A stretch of 60,000 nucleotides of DNA from Owenia fusiformis (lineage: Eukaryota > Annelida > Polychaeta > Sabellida > Oweniidae): positions 14,715,915-14,775,914 of the forward strand of contig CAIIXF020000001.1 in assembly GCA_903813345.2 (NCBI GenBank), in the 5' to 3' direction. Every line of letters begins with the position of its first letter. Position 1 is the first letter of the stretch. Both the position numbers and the translations under genes were made by a program. Under the pieces are notes generated by a model. That model was not told where the DNA came from and ran no database searches. It saw only the letters and a program-made list of their open reading frames with translations. Shown in pieces: positions 23,351 to 37,500 of the stretch.

Positions 23351-24939
23351 TAAAAATTCTGTTGGAAACTATTATTATCCCATTGATCTGCTGGAGAAGG
23401 ATTTTCACTATGGTTGCTCTATTAAAACCAAACTTTATATGCTGATGCCTAGTAAGAGACATGATGATGGCCTCTGATTTCAAAATGGCTGCCATTTTCC
23501 CTGCTCTGAAAATTGTAATTTTTAGCTTTAAATTTTAAATACTGGTTATCTGATCTGCTGATTTGCTCCACCTTTTATTGACTATCATGTTATGATTACA
23601 CTGGCATAGGACCTTTGTTTAAGAAGGAATTTCCAGTATGGTTCAATATTTGAAGCAAGGTGGGCATTTTGTAATTTCTGCACAAACGGATTTATCGTGT
23701 GTCATAATTTTAAATCTGACCAATGTGAATAACAAGCTGTAGCCAAAATCCTAGAAAGGAGGGAAGTATTCATTTTCTAAAAAAAGATGGCATTTATTAG
23801 ATGGGAAATACAGAACATGAAAACTTACCAGTGTACATGTGAAATCAAAATACAAGATTTCATATCACCATCTGTAACAAAGCCCTTGGCTGATTTTGAG
23901 AAAACTGATTCATATAAAGTCAACAAGACAACGCCAAGTACAAACAAAGTCCATAATTGCAGATGTAAAGTATCAAACTCAAAAACTCAGATGTGAGTAG
24001 GTAATTACGAGTTTCACCACCAGGTGGCTCGTTCGGGTCAGATAGCATGGCGGGTATAGTAGAAAGTTTCTTTTAACTTAGATTTTTATCTGTTTTAGTG
24101 GTTCAATTTTCATATCACCCTTGCGTATCTAATAGTTATGCAAATTAAAATATGTCCAGTAAAAGAAAATGTTACCTTTCCAATACAAGAAAAGATATTT
24201 CACTTTTTGTGACTTCATGACATGGGGTCTATGGGGAATCTCCCCGAACTGGAAGATTTTCCAAAAAAATTAAATTTTCAAAGTTGATAAACAATTTTCG
24301 AAACAATATTTCTAGATGTAGTTTTACATGTAGATTTCAAATATGACATCACTTTGCCTGACTTTTGAATATTTAATAATCAAACATAAATTATAACATG
24401 TAGCCCAAATCTCCTGGTATTTCATGCCCTTGTAAGAACATTACATCACCCATTGATTATGCATCAAATCCCTGTTGTATGGATAAGCTAGTTAAAATAA
24501 TTTCCTATTCATATGGGATATATTAAACTAGATGTAACAAGAGTATTGCCTTCAAAATACAACAACAAAGAAAATATGAACTTAAATACAAAATATGTAT
24601 TTCCAACATAAATTACAACAATATGCATCCATTCATGAACTTAATTGAACACATGCACAGTCAAAACAACAGTTAATAGTAATTATATAAGTATAATTGA
24701 CAGTTGGCATCGTTTTTGGCATTTTGTTATACCACTCACTCCGAGACATTTTAGACAGAACATCTTACTTAAAAAATTACAAGCAACAGAGTTAAGTCTG
24801 AAGATCTTGTAACTACCAACATGCATGAAGGTAGTTACTGGAATACTCTCAAGGAAAAGAAAATGATATGTTTTACAATGTTAACTTCTCAATGTGATGA
24901 GTTTATGATTACTGTTTAGCTTAGCTGACAGCAAATCTG
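23351..24939. other. Intergenic DNA between convergent TRAPPC5 and UBXN4
   Basis: No gene is seen; the open frame at 23787-23996 has no recognisable domain. The only distinct site is a CTCF-core-like palindrome at 24017-24028, listed separately. Confidence 0.5.
24017..24028. promoter_or_regulatory. CTCF-core-like motif
   Basis: CCACCAGGTGGC matches the core of the bilaterian CTCF motif and lies between two convergent genes. A 12-bp match in a 60-kb window is weak evidence on its own. Confidence 0.2.
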
Positions 24940-25595
24940 CCTAAATGTTAAACAAAATTTATTGGTGAAAACTTTAAAAGATTTAAACATTAAACTGTCC
25001 CTTGTACACAAATGACAAAAGTGTAAGCATTTTTAATGATGGGCTGGTTTTTAAAATTAGAAAAATAGCTATGATATATTTTGTGTCATTATACTGTTAC
25101 ATGACATCAAGCAACCAACAGTTTTCCATTTTCCTGATCAGACAATATCACCACTGTGCTGCTACCCCACTAGTAATCTAGTATACATGGATCAAATAAC
25201 TTTCACCTATAATGCTTTTACAAAGCAATTTAACATGGATGAACTGTGATTACAAACTGCCATTTTACTCTGGGAATTTACAACTTGGTCAGAGTAAAAA
25301 ACAAGCATTGACTTTACAAAGTCCAAATTTTAAAATTGTACTCCTGATTAGACAAGCAATGTTCTAAGTATGTTTTTCAGAATGTTTTTAAACATTTTCC
25401 TTCATTTCACAACGAAGTTTGGTTAATACATGCCTGGTGCAAAATATTAACAATGGGTCCTGGGGAATTTCCCCTCCACGTCCCTCATGAAGCATCAAGC
25501 TAATGTAACAATTTATAGTAAATCTTGAACATACAATGGTACTTCTGGTGCAAATGTCCACACTTCCATCACTGCACAAGATCCTGAACATGTTG
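24940..25595 (-). other. Probable 3' UTR of UBXN4
   Basis: Follows the UBXN4 stop codon on the minus strand. A minus-strand AATAAA (TTTATT on + at 24958-24963) is the nearest good poly(A) signal, giving about 640 nt of UTR. Confidence 0.4.
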
Positions 25596-28500
25596 TTACT
25601 GCTGTTGAGTTGAGTTACCATTGTATGTTGACATATCTTCATCATCATCCTCCGAGGAAAACCTGTGGATATTTCCTTCTCTTCTACTCACACCAGATTG
25701 TTTTCCACCACCAGGTCTTTTGTAAGCACTAAAAATCGATTAACACTATTGGATTAATTACTGGTTGAGATAGGGAGAAAGGAACAAATGTTTAGTTAAC
25801 TAGCCTTGCCCAAATCGGTTTCTTTCACTTATCTTGATTTCTATTATGACCGGCGGTAATAATTCAAGATCAGATTAGTAAAAAATACCGACTTGGGCAA
25901 GGCTAGTAGTTAACCTACTAGAGAAAAATTTTCAGTTTGGGACTGGGGATGTCTTAGACGATCAACCTCTTAGACTTATGTGCTATTTTACTCTGCCATG
26001 AATGAACCTTCAGAGGATTTATTTTAATACTTAGATTATCCTTTAAGCTGATCTAACATCTGATCTGAGCTGATCTAATTTTAGAGCAAGAGCCAATGTG
26101 AGTTTTTCAAAGATGGTTAAGATTCTAGTGTTAAGATGATTACAATTAGAGTTCATAAATTTTCTTTAAACCTCTTTTTGATGGTTATTTTGAACAATTG
26201 CTTTGCTTATTAGAATGAATAGTACATTTGTAAAACTGAGTCAATGTCAAAAAAACTTAGTGAAAGCTTATATTCAAAGAAGCTTACTTTTGTTGTGTAG
26301 TTGTAGGTTCACTACTAGGAGAAGACTGTTGCTGATTATATGCTCCTCGAGGGGATGGTGGGGCACCAAATAATAAATTTGTAAGGAATGTCCATATTGC
26401 AATAAAAGGTGCCAGTAGTATCATGAACCAGCTAGATGTTGATGTAGATTTTGAAACTGAAGTATTGCCAGATCCCTGTAAATATAAAACATAAGAGAGC
26501 GATCAGTATATAACAAGGTTTGGTAATCATAGTTTCGATCATTCCAGTTAATATCTCCTTGGACCAGGCTGTCAGATTCATTCGCCAGTTGGTTCAATTA
26601 TAGTGGGATCAAATCTTTGTTCATTTTGGACTACATTCCAACTAATAATTGATGTTTCTTTATCAGACATCAAGAAAATCTATTCGACCCAAAGACCCCC
26701 ATTCACCTCTTGAAGTCAGGGTATTAAAATCAATCAATCACTCCAAGGAAAATGGTATAAATGGGAACAAGAGCTACATGCAGTAGACATTATTGGAATT
26801 CCTACACCCAACTTAATAGGTCTCCTGCATCTCTGAGTGCACTATACTAAGGTTATGTTATAGTCATTAAATAAAAGAATTAGAAACAAACCGGTAAAAT
26901 AACGATGGCTGCTGATGGAGCAAGTTGCAGATCTAATAAGCTCTGGCTCATATCTCCTTGTGTGAATTCTCTTCTTGGAAAAGTGGTTGCCATGGTGAAT
27001 TGTGGTATTCTGTTTTGAATTTGCTGGAACAAACAATTTTGTAATATTGGTTTTACTTAAACCATTGATTTCATTATTTACCAACACAAAACTACAACCC
27101 CTCCCCTTTTATATTTTGAACTGCTGAGTTAGGCTATGCTTCTATATGTGATGAAAATAGATTGGTAACTTAGCGAGATATGTCATACGAGTTTCATAAT
27201 TGTTGGTCAAAATTTCAGAATTTGAATTGGATTTGAAATTCAGCCCAGTTGCCAAGCTATTTTTCCATACATGTAGTGCTGTCACCAGGGTGCTAAATCA
27301 TAATTTGACATGTTTTCTTCAAATTATCTCAATACAGTGAAACCTGTCTTAGTGAACCCCTCTCTCTCTCCATAGGTGTTCAATGTGCACAGGTTTTAAT
27401 ATTTTCAACATGGTATAGCCCAGATTGCTGTTATCCTGAGACGGATAAAAAATTAGCTGGTTTGGTTGGAAGTTACCAACTCTGTGCCTTTGGGCTGGTA
27501 TTACGTGCCACCATGCTACCTCAAACCAAGATAACTAAGAAACAGAATGTGTACCTACCTCGGCTATGAAATCTCTAGCTGTTGACAATGGCTGACTGGA
27601 GGGAAAGTTCTGGTTGACTGAGGATCCATCTGGTAACCTGAATTGTAGTCGAGCAGTTTCTCTAATGGAAAATAGAACATACATAATCAATGTTTCAAAG
27701 TGAGTCTGCTTTAATCATATTGCATAATTGACATTAAGTGTCTTTGATTGCAGTTTCATTAGTTTCTAGGACCTTATCATACTTATGAACCAATATATTT
27801 TAGTAGGTTCATAAGTGGTCTTTGAATGTACTTTCATGCATATCTGGAAAAAATATCAATTGTCTCAAAAGTAAGGAAGTCAAGAATTTGTCAAGTTGGA
27901 GAGAGAAGTCGAGATAGTAATATTTTGTCACTGGAGAAGACTAGAATTTTAAGTAAAAATAAAAATGACCTTTCTCTACTGACTTAAAGGAATATTCCTG
28001 GCCAGACCATTTCTCTCCTAATATGGTAGCTTTAACCATATATATACTTTCCATATTTAGCAAAACAGGGAAAAATGTTTTGATATGGTCAATATTGATC
28101 ACATGAAAATGTAGTGCCGAATTCCAGAAGGCTGCCATCTTTTAATATTTCACTCAGGACGTGATGTCATCGACTCTCAACTTTGCATATAACACTATAA
28201 GGAGCTATTAGGAATTACAAAACCAGCTGAATATTCTTTTTCAATTTTGTCTATGATTTAATCCTTCTAAAATTCTCTTCTTTTATTCTAAGCTGACAAG
28301 CTCTGAACATATTTTTGCGCATAAAGTAAGGATCACTTGTCTAGAAGTGATATTGTGCTATTTTCCTATACTGTTATATGCATGGTCATGAAAGTTGAGA
28401 GTCGATGACATCACTTCCTGAGTAAAATCTTAAAAGATGGCAGCTTACTGGAAATGAGCACTTCATTTTTGAATTATCATTATTAGTGGTCGGACTCGCC

Positions 28501-31500
28501 TGAAAATCTCCACTCGAGTGGGCCATGAAAAACCACGATTTTACTCGCGATTTGACTTAGTTGAGTTACTTCCGGTTTCAGTTTCCCAAGTAGCGGCAGA
28601 ATTCATCAATTTGATCAAGTCTTTCAAGTGCCTCTATACTTTTTATTGTCTAAATCGTATTGCACATCCCTATAGATCGTTAAAGTTCACCCCTAGTCCC
28701 CTATAGATAGTAAAACTTACCAGATAAATAGTGAAAACAAACTTCGTCAATCCATAAAGTTCCAGGATGCACCGCGGTAGACAAATTTTAAAATTCCCGG
28801 CTGTTGGATATTCCCAGAATGCATCAAACCGGAAATGAAACTTTGGCATAAAAATAACGAACGCAGAATAAAATCCAAGTATGTTTGTCTTCCGCACATG
28901 GCATTAAATAGAAAATAAGTTGTATTCTATACAGATTAAGCAGAACATTACAACTATAAGCACGAGAATTGCAAATAGGAGAGACGAATCGCGAGTCAAG
29001 GTAAGGTGAAAACGAGTGAAAAATATTTTTTTGGTAAAAATTTCAAATCGTGAGTTCAAGTTTTCAACTCGATCAATTGATTTTTAGGACAAATGCGAGT
29101 AAAACTCGAGTACACGAGTCAGTCTTCCAACCACTAATCATTATTGACTATATCAAAACATTTCCCCATGTTTTGCTAAACATGGAAAGTATATATATAT
29201 ATGATTATAGCTATCACATCAGGATAGAAAAGGTTGGCCAGGAATGTTCCTCTAACAATTAATCTAACCCTAACTCTAGTGAGCAGAGTCAACATGCTTC
29301 ACTGAATTTAAAATCCTGCAATACCTTCTTTTTGCCTGGTCTATGGCTGATGTAGCCTCCTCATTGGCCTGCCTCGCCTGCACTCGTTCTTGAATTTCTT
29401 TCTCCTTTATAGACTTCTCTTTGGCATATTTTTCACTTCTCTCAGCCCTGAAATTAACGAATACTAGATATGTAGCAAGTCCCATATCTCCTTATAAATA
29501 GCACTACATTGTATGTTTGCAATTGTATAGAAATAAAACATAAGTATATACTATTCTATACTATAATAAATTTGTCAATGGTCATGTTAATACCTATCTC
29601 TAGCAATTTGTGCTTTCACTCGTTCTCTGGCAAGCCTGGCATCCTCTTTATCTTTCCGTAGCTGTTCTTTAATGTCATTCTGTTCTCTGTCCCGTTGCCA
29701 CTCTCTCAGTTTCCCAACACTTTGTCCTTGCTTCCTACGCTCAATCTCTCTCTGCTTTGCTTCCTCTTTCTCTTTGAGGGCCTTTTCTGCTTGCTTCTGT
29801 TGAATCAACTGTTTTGCTCTAAAAAACATTTCGCATCACTTTTGATCGCAAATGATTTTTTGTTAAATGATACAATTGGCCAAATTATCAATGGATTGAA
29901 TTGGATTTTTGACAGGTCTCAGTGTTTTCCCCCAAAATTTTCAACTGGGTGCAATTTTCAAGTCTGAAAAAATCGACGCCCACTACACCCGCAATATCAC
30001 CCACCGCAAGTGGGTCCTTACTTCACTCATTTTGCAAATCAGAAGTTGGAGTGCAGGGTGCTAATTTGGGGGCCTTTGGTTTCAAGTAGAGGGCCCCCCC
30101 TGGTAAAAGTGACATGGGGAGATCACTGGGTCTTTTGAGAGTCACACTGTTAACTCTTAAATATCTTTTCATAGTGAAGAGCCCTATATTGTGGTTCAGC
30201 ACAGAGTAAATGATTGCCCATTGGGTGTTGATCAATCACAGATAAGGTAAAATAATTCCATCAAAATTAGTTTAATAAATCTGATAAGTTAAACATACAA
30301 TTTGCATTTATAATGTATGCCAATCGGTCAAAACATTTAATATCACATGAATAATCTTTACAAATTTGGTTTAAAATCAACAAACCTTTCAACCTTCTCT
30401 TCTTTACTTAATGCAGATGCTTGACTTTGTGTTGGTTCTGTTGTATCATCTGCAGGAGGTGATTCAGCACTATTAGCTACTGGGGTAGTGGCAGCATCTG
30501 CAGAAGCAGCCTCTACAGGTGGAGTTACGATGTTGTCATTTGTGGGAGGTGATATGTTTGCTGATGATGTAGTAGGGGGACTCTCAACTTGCTTTGAAGT
30601 GGTATCAGGGGGAGTCTGAGCAGTAGCACTAGCACCAGAAGCAGTTTTCTGAGATTTGAACATCTGCAAGTAAAATAATAATTTTTTAAATGAACGTCTA
30701 AGATGGGTCCTTCTGTACTTCTCCACTAAACATTCATTGTGGTATGGATTAGTGCAAATAAATGTAACTTTAAGGAAATGAAGGATGATTTAATTTTGAA
30801 TAGTGACTCAGGTTTTAATGAGACAAAATATAGAAATGATACGAGGTGACAAAATTGATCCATCATGATGCTTTCTTATCAAAATGTTAAGTTCTTGAAG
30901 TTGTAATTATTTTGTGACTTAAAATATATTAATCCTGTTCCTTATGTATTCAATTTCCCAATGAGATTCTACACTAATTTACTTCATAAATAGTCCCCAT
31001 ACCTGGATACAGACTTTACCTACCTCACTGACATTCCTCAGTTTTTCAAGTAGAACCTTTGGTTCTAAAAACCCAGCAAGGACCTCTAATGGAACACCAT
31101 TCTCACCAATAAAGTAGCAAGATGGTACAGTTAATACTGGATCTGAACCATTGTTAAGAAAATCCTATTCAATATTTTCCCCATTTATTTATTTTTTTTT
31201 ATTTTTATTTATTTATTTATTCATATATATTTCAACATCAAATGTACAGTAAACGGGTGACACTTCTCGTGTATATTCCCGTGTTTATAATCATGAAATG
31301 TACAGATTGGGGATCTGCTTGTGTGATGAATGCTACTATCTATGTCTGACTAAGAATGTGTCATATAATGCCCACTATGGTTATCTGAAATTGATATTAT
31401 TGATTGATAAAATATTTTTTCAATTCTTTTTTCATAATAAAAATACTTCCAGATGATGTTATTTCAATAGGTAATGAATTCCAAATTGATGGTGCAGTAA

Positions 31501-34500
31501 AAGATATCAAGGCTTCACCATAATTTGTTCGAATTTTGGGTTTGTCATAGTTTACCCTATTTCGGGTGTTGTAAGCATGTCTCTCTTGGATGGTACTGAA
31601 GAGGTTTGGAAAAATTTTATGATAATTATGGAGTTCATTAATCCATTTGTACATGAAAATGCATTTCAACTGCTTATTAATATCAAATATATTCAAAATG
31701 TTCAGTTGTTTGAATAGGGGAAGGGAATGTGCTCTGTAGTTACTGTTTGTTGCAATACGTGTAAATTTTTTCTGCAAAATATGAAGGGAGTTTAACAAAC
31801 CACTACCCGCTTCACCCCAGATAAGATTGCCATATATCAAATAAGAGTAAATAAGGGAATAATAGATGCTTAAGAATGCTTTATCATTTAACAGTTGTTT
31901 GACCCTATATAGAATACCAATGGTTCTGGAGATTTTAGCATTAACGGACATAATATGACGTTTCCAGTTTAAGTTTTGATCAATTGTAATGCCAAGAAAA
32001 TTAATGCTATCAACCTGCTGAAGCTTCTTTTTATTAAGATAGATGTTTATGTTATTTGCATTATATCTTTTTTGACTTGAGGTGAAAATAATATATTTTG
32101 TTTTATCCGCATTAAGGGATAATTTATTAGTGATAAGCCACTCCTCTATTAGTTTTAGTTCAGTATTGAGAATATCAGCAAGTTCAGTTAGATTTTTACC
32201 TTTTATCAATTAATTGGTATCATCCGCGAATAAAACAAAAAACAATCGTGGAGAAGAAAGGTAAATGTCATTTATGTACAGAATAAAGAAAAGTGGTCCA
32301 AGAATTGAACCTTGAGGGATTCCACACGTGATAAATTCAGGCTCAGATAAGGTATTGTTGTAAAATGTTTTCTGAATTCTGTGTGTAAAATAGCTTTTTT
32401 TGTATAAATTTATATTTAATGAATTCATTGATATTTATTAAACATTCTGATTAATAATAATTATAAAAAAAGATCTAAATTTAAAAATTTAAAGAGGCAA
32501 TGAGGACTGTAGAGAAAATAGGAAAGTTTTTTTCATTTTTTCTGAGCTAATGACAAGGCAATATTTGGTTTAACATCTTCTTTGACATACCTATTTTCTT
32601 AAAATGTATGGATAAATTATCAATTGTAAGAAAAAGTGTAAATTCAGTTCAAAGCTTCAAAAAGGGGACTTCCACTTTTATATTTTTAAGATCCACCATG
32701 TTTCAAGAGGAATATCAGCTAAAATAATGTTTATCTAAGGGGTTTCTTTGTAGATAATAAAAATAGATGTTAGTCTTGATGAAATATCCAAACTTAAATA
32801 TATTTTGACACTGGTCTATGATCGTTGAATGACCCCTCTGCACTAATTATTGCACCTTTAAACATACTGGCCATACCAGTATTAACTTCATTTTCACCCT
32901 ATTTGCCTTATAATTTTTTATTCAAAATGAAGTGATGATTTTTCTGAAAAACTTAGATTGCCTAGATCTAATGTTTTGCCAGTAACGATTTTATACTTTG
33001 AAACATGAGAATTTAATGCATGCAACCATGGAAAATTTAAGTCATTGATGGTTAAATATGCAAATCTTTTAAAATCTCATGAAAACCTGGACTTCAATGA
33101 GATTTCAAAGCAATAGACAAATGCTCTATTAAACAAAGGATACAAATCTGACAGAACTGGGCAGATCCTTCACTGAAACAAGAAAATAATAAAATCATTT
33201 CATTTATTTACATCAAGTTCAGTGATTGGTAATGGTGATTCTCACTTTTATGATGCAATTATAGAAAAATAAAAAACAAATCTTAACTTAAACTATGGCT
33301 TGGGATATTATATAAATGTATATAAAAGTATTTAAAAGCTATCAATATTTGAGAAATCGTGATATAATTCCAGAATCCTGCTCTTGACATTCTCAATCCT
33401 TCAAAACCTTTGTTCTGCAGGAATGTTATATGCAGTTCTCCAACTTCTTAGTAGATCTACATGTACCTGTTTGCTTGTAGCTTAAGTCCAACACATTGTT
33501 TTTCACATCTTTCAGACACAGCCTCATCTTCCCATGTTTTGTCCATATTCTTTGATATATCATCCACACCTGAAGCAATATATAACAAAGATAAGAATTT
33601 TAATTTATTTGGAAAAATATATATATTTTTGTCCTTTAAGTGACTTGAGCCCCCCCCCATAACAGGCCTGTTGCAATATACATTGAAACCTGTCTTATTC
33701 AAATGCCACTGGCCAAAAGCGTTGGAATTGGCAGGTGTTTGGATTGGCAGGTGTTCACAATTTAAAGTTCTTTAACATGCAAGTACAGTATATGGTAGCT
33801 TAAAAAATTAGACTGAAAAAACTGTTGAATTGAGATAATTAGAAAAAACTTATTCCTCGTTCACCAGCCATTTCAAAGATACTATACATGTATTTAGAAT
33901 ATTATGTGAGTGGTAAATTATAACTAAATGAGATAAGTTAAACATATCAGCTTGAATATGAAATGTCCCGATGGCTGAGTAAGAGTAAGTAAGAGTGTTT
34001 TGATACTTCATAGAAAAATTATAACTGCGTAAACTCTATATTATTTAAAGCATTATAATTTTGTCAGTTGAATGAAAATGTAAAAATCATATAAATCTGC
34101 ATATTGCATTCATTTTTCCATAAACTGATTTAAATGGCATATTTTTCTGCAGTTTGGGAGAGTTATTTTCGGCTATTTTCGTTGTTCAAATGTTTATTCC
34201 CGAAGTCAAATGTATTTTCTGAGAATGCGACGCCACTCCAGATGACATCACATCAGAGATTACCGAGAAACACCATGACGTTTCTTTAAAATCCTGTAGA
34301 AACAATAAGAACGTTTTGTTAGGCTACGAGATCCTTTACTTTCATTGGCTGTTTGTTGCGATGTGACGTAATATGAGCGACGAACAACACTGCCAGTTAC
34401 CAAAGCACTCCATTATCTTTACCATGGGCTTTCAACTAGGCCCATGTCTTTACAGTCTGAAAATTTGAAATAAATGTCCCGGCGGAAAATTCGATTTTAA

Positions 34501-37500
34501 AGCATCAATAATGGATATCATGCAACCATTCGAACTAATACATAAAGATTACAGGGTAAATATTGATCGCTCAATGTTTGAGAGATGGAAGAGATAAAGC
34601 TCAGTGCAAGCATCATATTTTTGGGTGGTCATTTTTTGATATAGCATTTTTGGTTTATGTCTTATCTTCCCATTTATTCTTTGAGCCTACTACCAATATG
34701 GGGCTGGATCTGGCTCCAGATCTGTGACGAACTCCAATGCAGTGTCTCGGTATAGACACTGCGGCGGGCAGATGAAGCATTAAATCCCCAAAATTTGGGG
34801 AAAATTGTTCCCCTTTTCATCGCATATGTGGTCAATTTTCACACAACTTATAAAATACGTAAAGGCTAGAGTACCGACAATTGTCGGTACTCTAGACTCT
34901 GATGTGGTGGCACGCTAGAGGACCGACAAATAAATTGTCGGTACGGGAGATATGCTGTGTTTACATGCTAGAGGACCGACAAATAATATTTTTGATTTTC
35001 AAATTTTCTGGCGCATGCGCAATGCGCGGGAGGATATTTCAGATATCATACGGATATTTGGGAACAAGTGCAAAACCCGGGGAGGGCATTAGCCATGGTT
35101 ACCCGGGGATTACCAAACCCAGTCAAAAAATGGTAGCCAGGGAACAGGGAATGGTAGTAAACGTTGAAAACGCAATAAAAAACATGAACAAGTAAGACGT
35201 GAGAGAGCTATTAATGCAGAGTAAACAGCTATATATATTCTAAACAGACAGGATATTTCTCCTGAGCCGATCAGGCGTAGAAAGTGGCGTTTGCTACCCA
35301 TTAGATAGAAGAAAATAGCTAGAATGTTTTTTATTTGAAGCTTAAAGCACAATTTTTGATGGACGTTGCATTTGGCTCCCTTAGTTAATGGCCACGATTC
35401 CATCTCGCATGAGAGAGCTACCAAATGCAAAGTGAACAGTGATATATTCCAAATGAGATATTCTCCTGTGCCTTGGCGTAGCAAGGGTAGAGATCGACGA
35501 AGGCCAACGCATCCCCTCCCCTAACTGTATATATCGGCGACCCATTAGATAGAACAAGAAAAGAGCTTTAAAATGTTTTTTAATTGAAGTTTGTAGGACA
35601 ATTTTGATGGAAGTTGAATCAATTTTTGTCGAAATAAATTATGGCTACAGGTACGATTCCATACTGCAAAAGGAGCACTATGCCGGTCCTGTCAGGATTC
35701 GAACTCGGGACCGGGTGTGTTCGAGTCGTGCTCGCTAACCACTAGGCTACCAGTGATGAGGTTATTTCTAAAGGTAAAAGTAGTGCATTTATTTATGAAA
35801 TTGTCGGCTCTCTAGCAAAATCACGTAGGAGCCACTTGCGTACCGACAAATCGGTTCTCTATCTGGCACTACTAGGTGACGATAGAGTGCCGACAATTGT
35901 CGGTACCCCAGCAAATACCCCTGGACAGCCTCCAGTACCGACAATTGTCGGTCCTGGAGCCACTCCGTATAAAATATGTATTCATGAATGTTCCCCAAAC
36001 ATTATTTTGTCAAAAATATTTCAAAATTATTGAAATATGAGAAGAAATCATCGCGGAAAGAATTCTGAGTAAAAGTTGTGTTAATAATAGTTTACCGCAA
36101 CTGTTGTTTATTAGTTAAAGGGGCAATAAGGCTTGTAGAGTGAAAATTGGAAAATTTTAACTTTTTCTGAGCTATCAAGGCAACCATTGGCTTAACATCC
36201 TCTTTGACATACCTATTTTCTTAAAATGTATGGATAAACTATCAATTTCGGCATTAAAAAGTGTAAATTCAGTTCAAAGCTTCAAAAAAGGGGACGTCCA
36301 CTTTTATATTTTTAAGATCCACGATGTTTCAAGAGGAACATAGCCCTCACCCAACCATGCCGGACATCAACATCACCCAAGAAGGAGTCCGGAAGATGCT
36401 TGAAGGCCTGAACCCCAACAAGGCTAGTGGCCCAGACTCAATACCATCTCGAGTCTTGAAGGAGCTGGCATCTGACATCGCCATGCCGCTCACACTAATC
36501 TTCCAGCGGTCACTAGATCAAGGCAAAATACCAGCTGACTGGAAGAAAGCCACAATATGCCCCGTCTACAAGAAGGGTGAACGATACAAGGCCTCCAACT
36601 ACAGACCAGTGTCCCTTACCTGCATATGTTGCAAGCTTGCTGAACATCTTCTAGTTAGCAACATGATGCAGTTTCTTGAGACCAATGGGATCCTGTATGA
36701 CTTGCAACATGGTTTCAGGAGTAAGAGGTCATGTGAAACACAACTTGTCACCTTTTTCCATGACCTTGTACTGGCGAATGACACTAATCACCAGACTGAT
36801 GTCATAGTGATGGACTTTGCAAAGGCATTTGACAAAGTATCACATCGCCACCTGCTTTACAAACTCCAATACTACGGTATCAGAGGTCAGGCCAACTACT
36901 GGATCAAAGACTTCCTGCAAGCAAGAACCCAAAGAGTTAGTGTAGATGGAGTGACATCGGATGAGGCAGCTGTAACATCAGGAGTCCCCCAGGGGACTGT
37001 CCTCGGTCCGATCCTCTTCCTCATTTACATTAACGACTTACCTGATGTCCTGCAACATAGTACCTTGAGGCTTTTTGCAGATGACAGCATCATTTACAGA
37101 CAAGTTGATTCACCACTCGATGCAGCATTACTACAAGAAGACCTTAATGCTGCAGTAGCCTGGGAAAATCAATGGCTGATGCAATTCCACCCAGACAAGT
37201 GCACTGTGCTGTCGGCAACTGGAAGACGAACACCTGCTGTCTCCATCTACAACATGCAGGGACATGCCCTCAAACAGGTATCGTCTGCAGAATATCTTGG
37301 TGTTACAGTGCAGGCAGACCTTAAGTGGAACCAGCATATTGCTAAATCCATAACCAAGAGTAACCAGCTCCTTGGCATGCTGAGACGTCATTTATGGAAA
37401 GCTCCTCAACATACTAAGCAGACTGCATATTTCACCCTGATTAGACCAAGGCTTGAATATGCAGGCTGTGTCTGGGACCCTTACACATCAACCCAAAAAC

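Noticed and set aside
34902-35195. 97-codon open frame in the palindrome region
   Set aside because: No domain; lies across repeat half-sites and a GC-rich stretch.
35689-35755. Possible functional tRNA gene on the minus strand
   Set aside because: A and B boxes are tRNA-like but acceptor and T stems do not pair; better explained as a pseudogene or SINE head.
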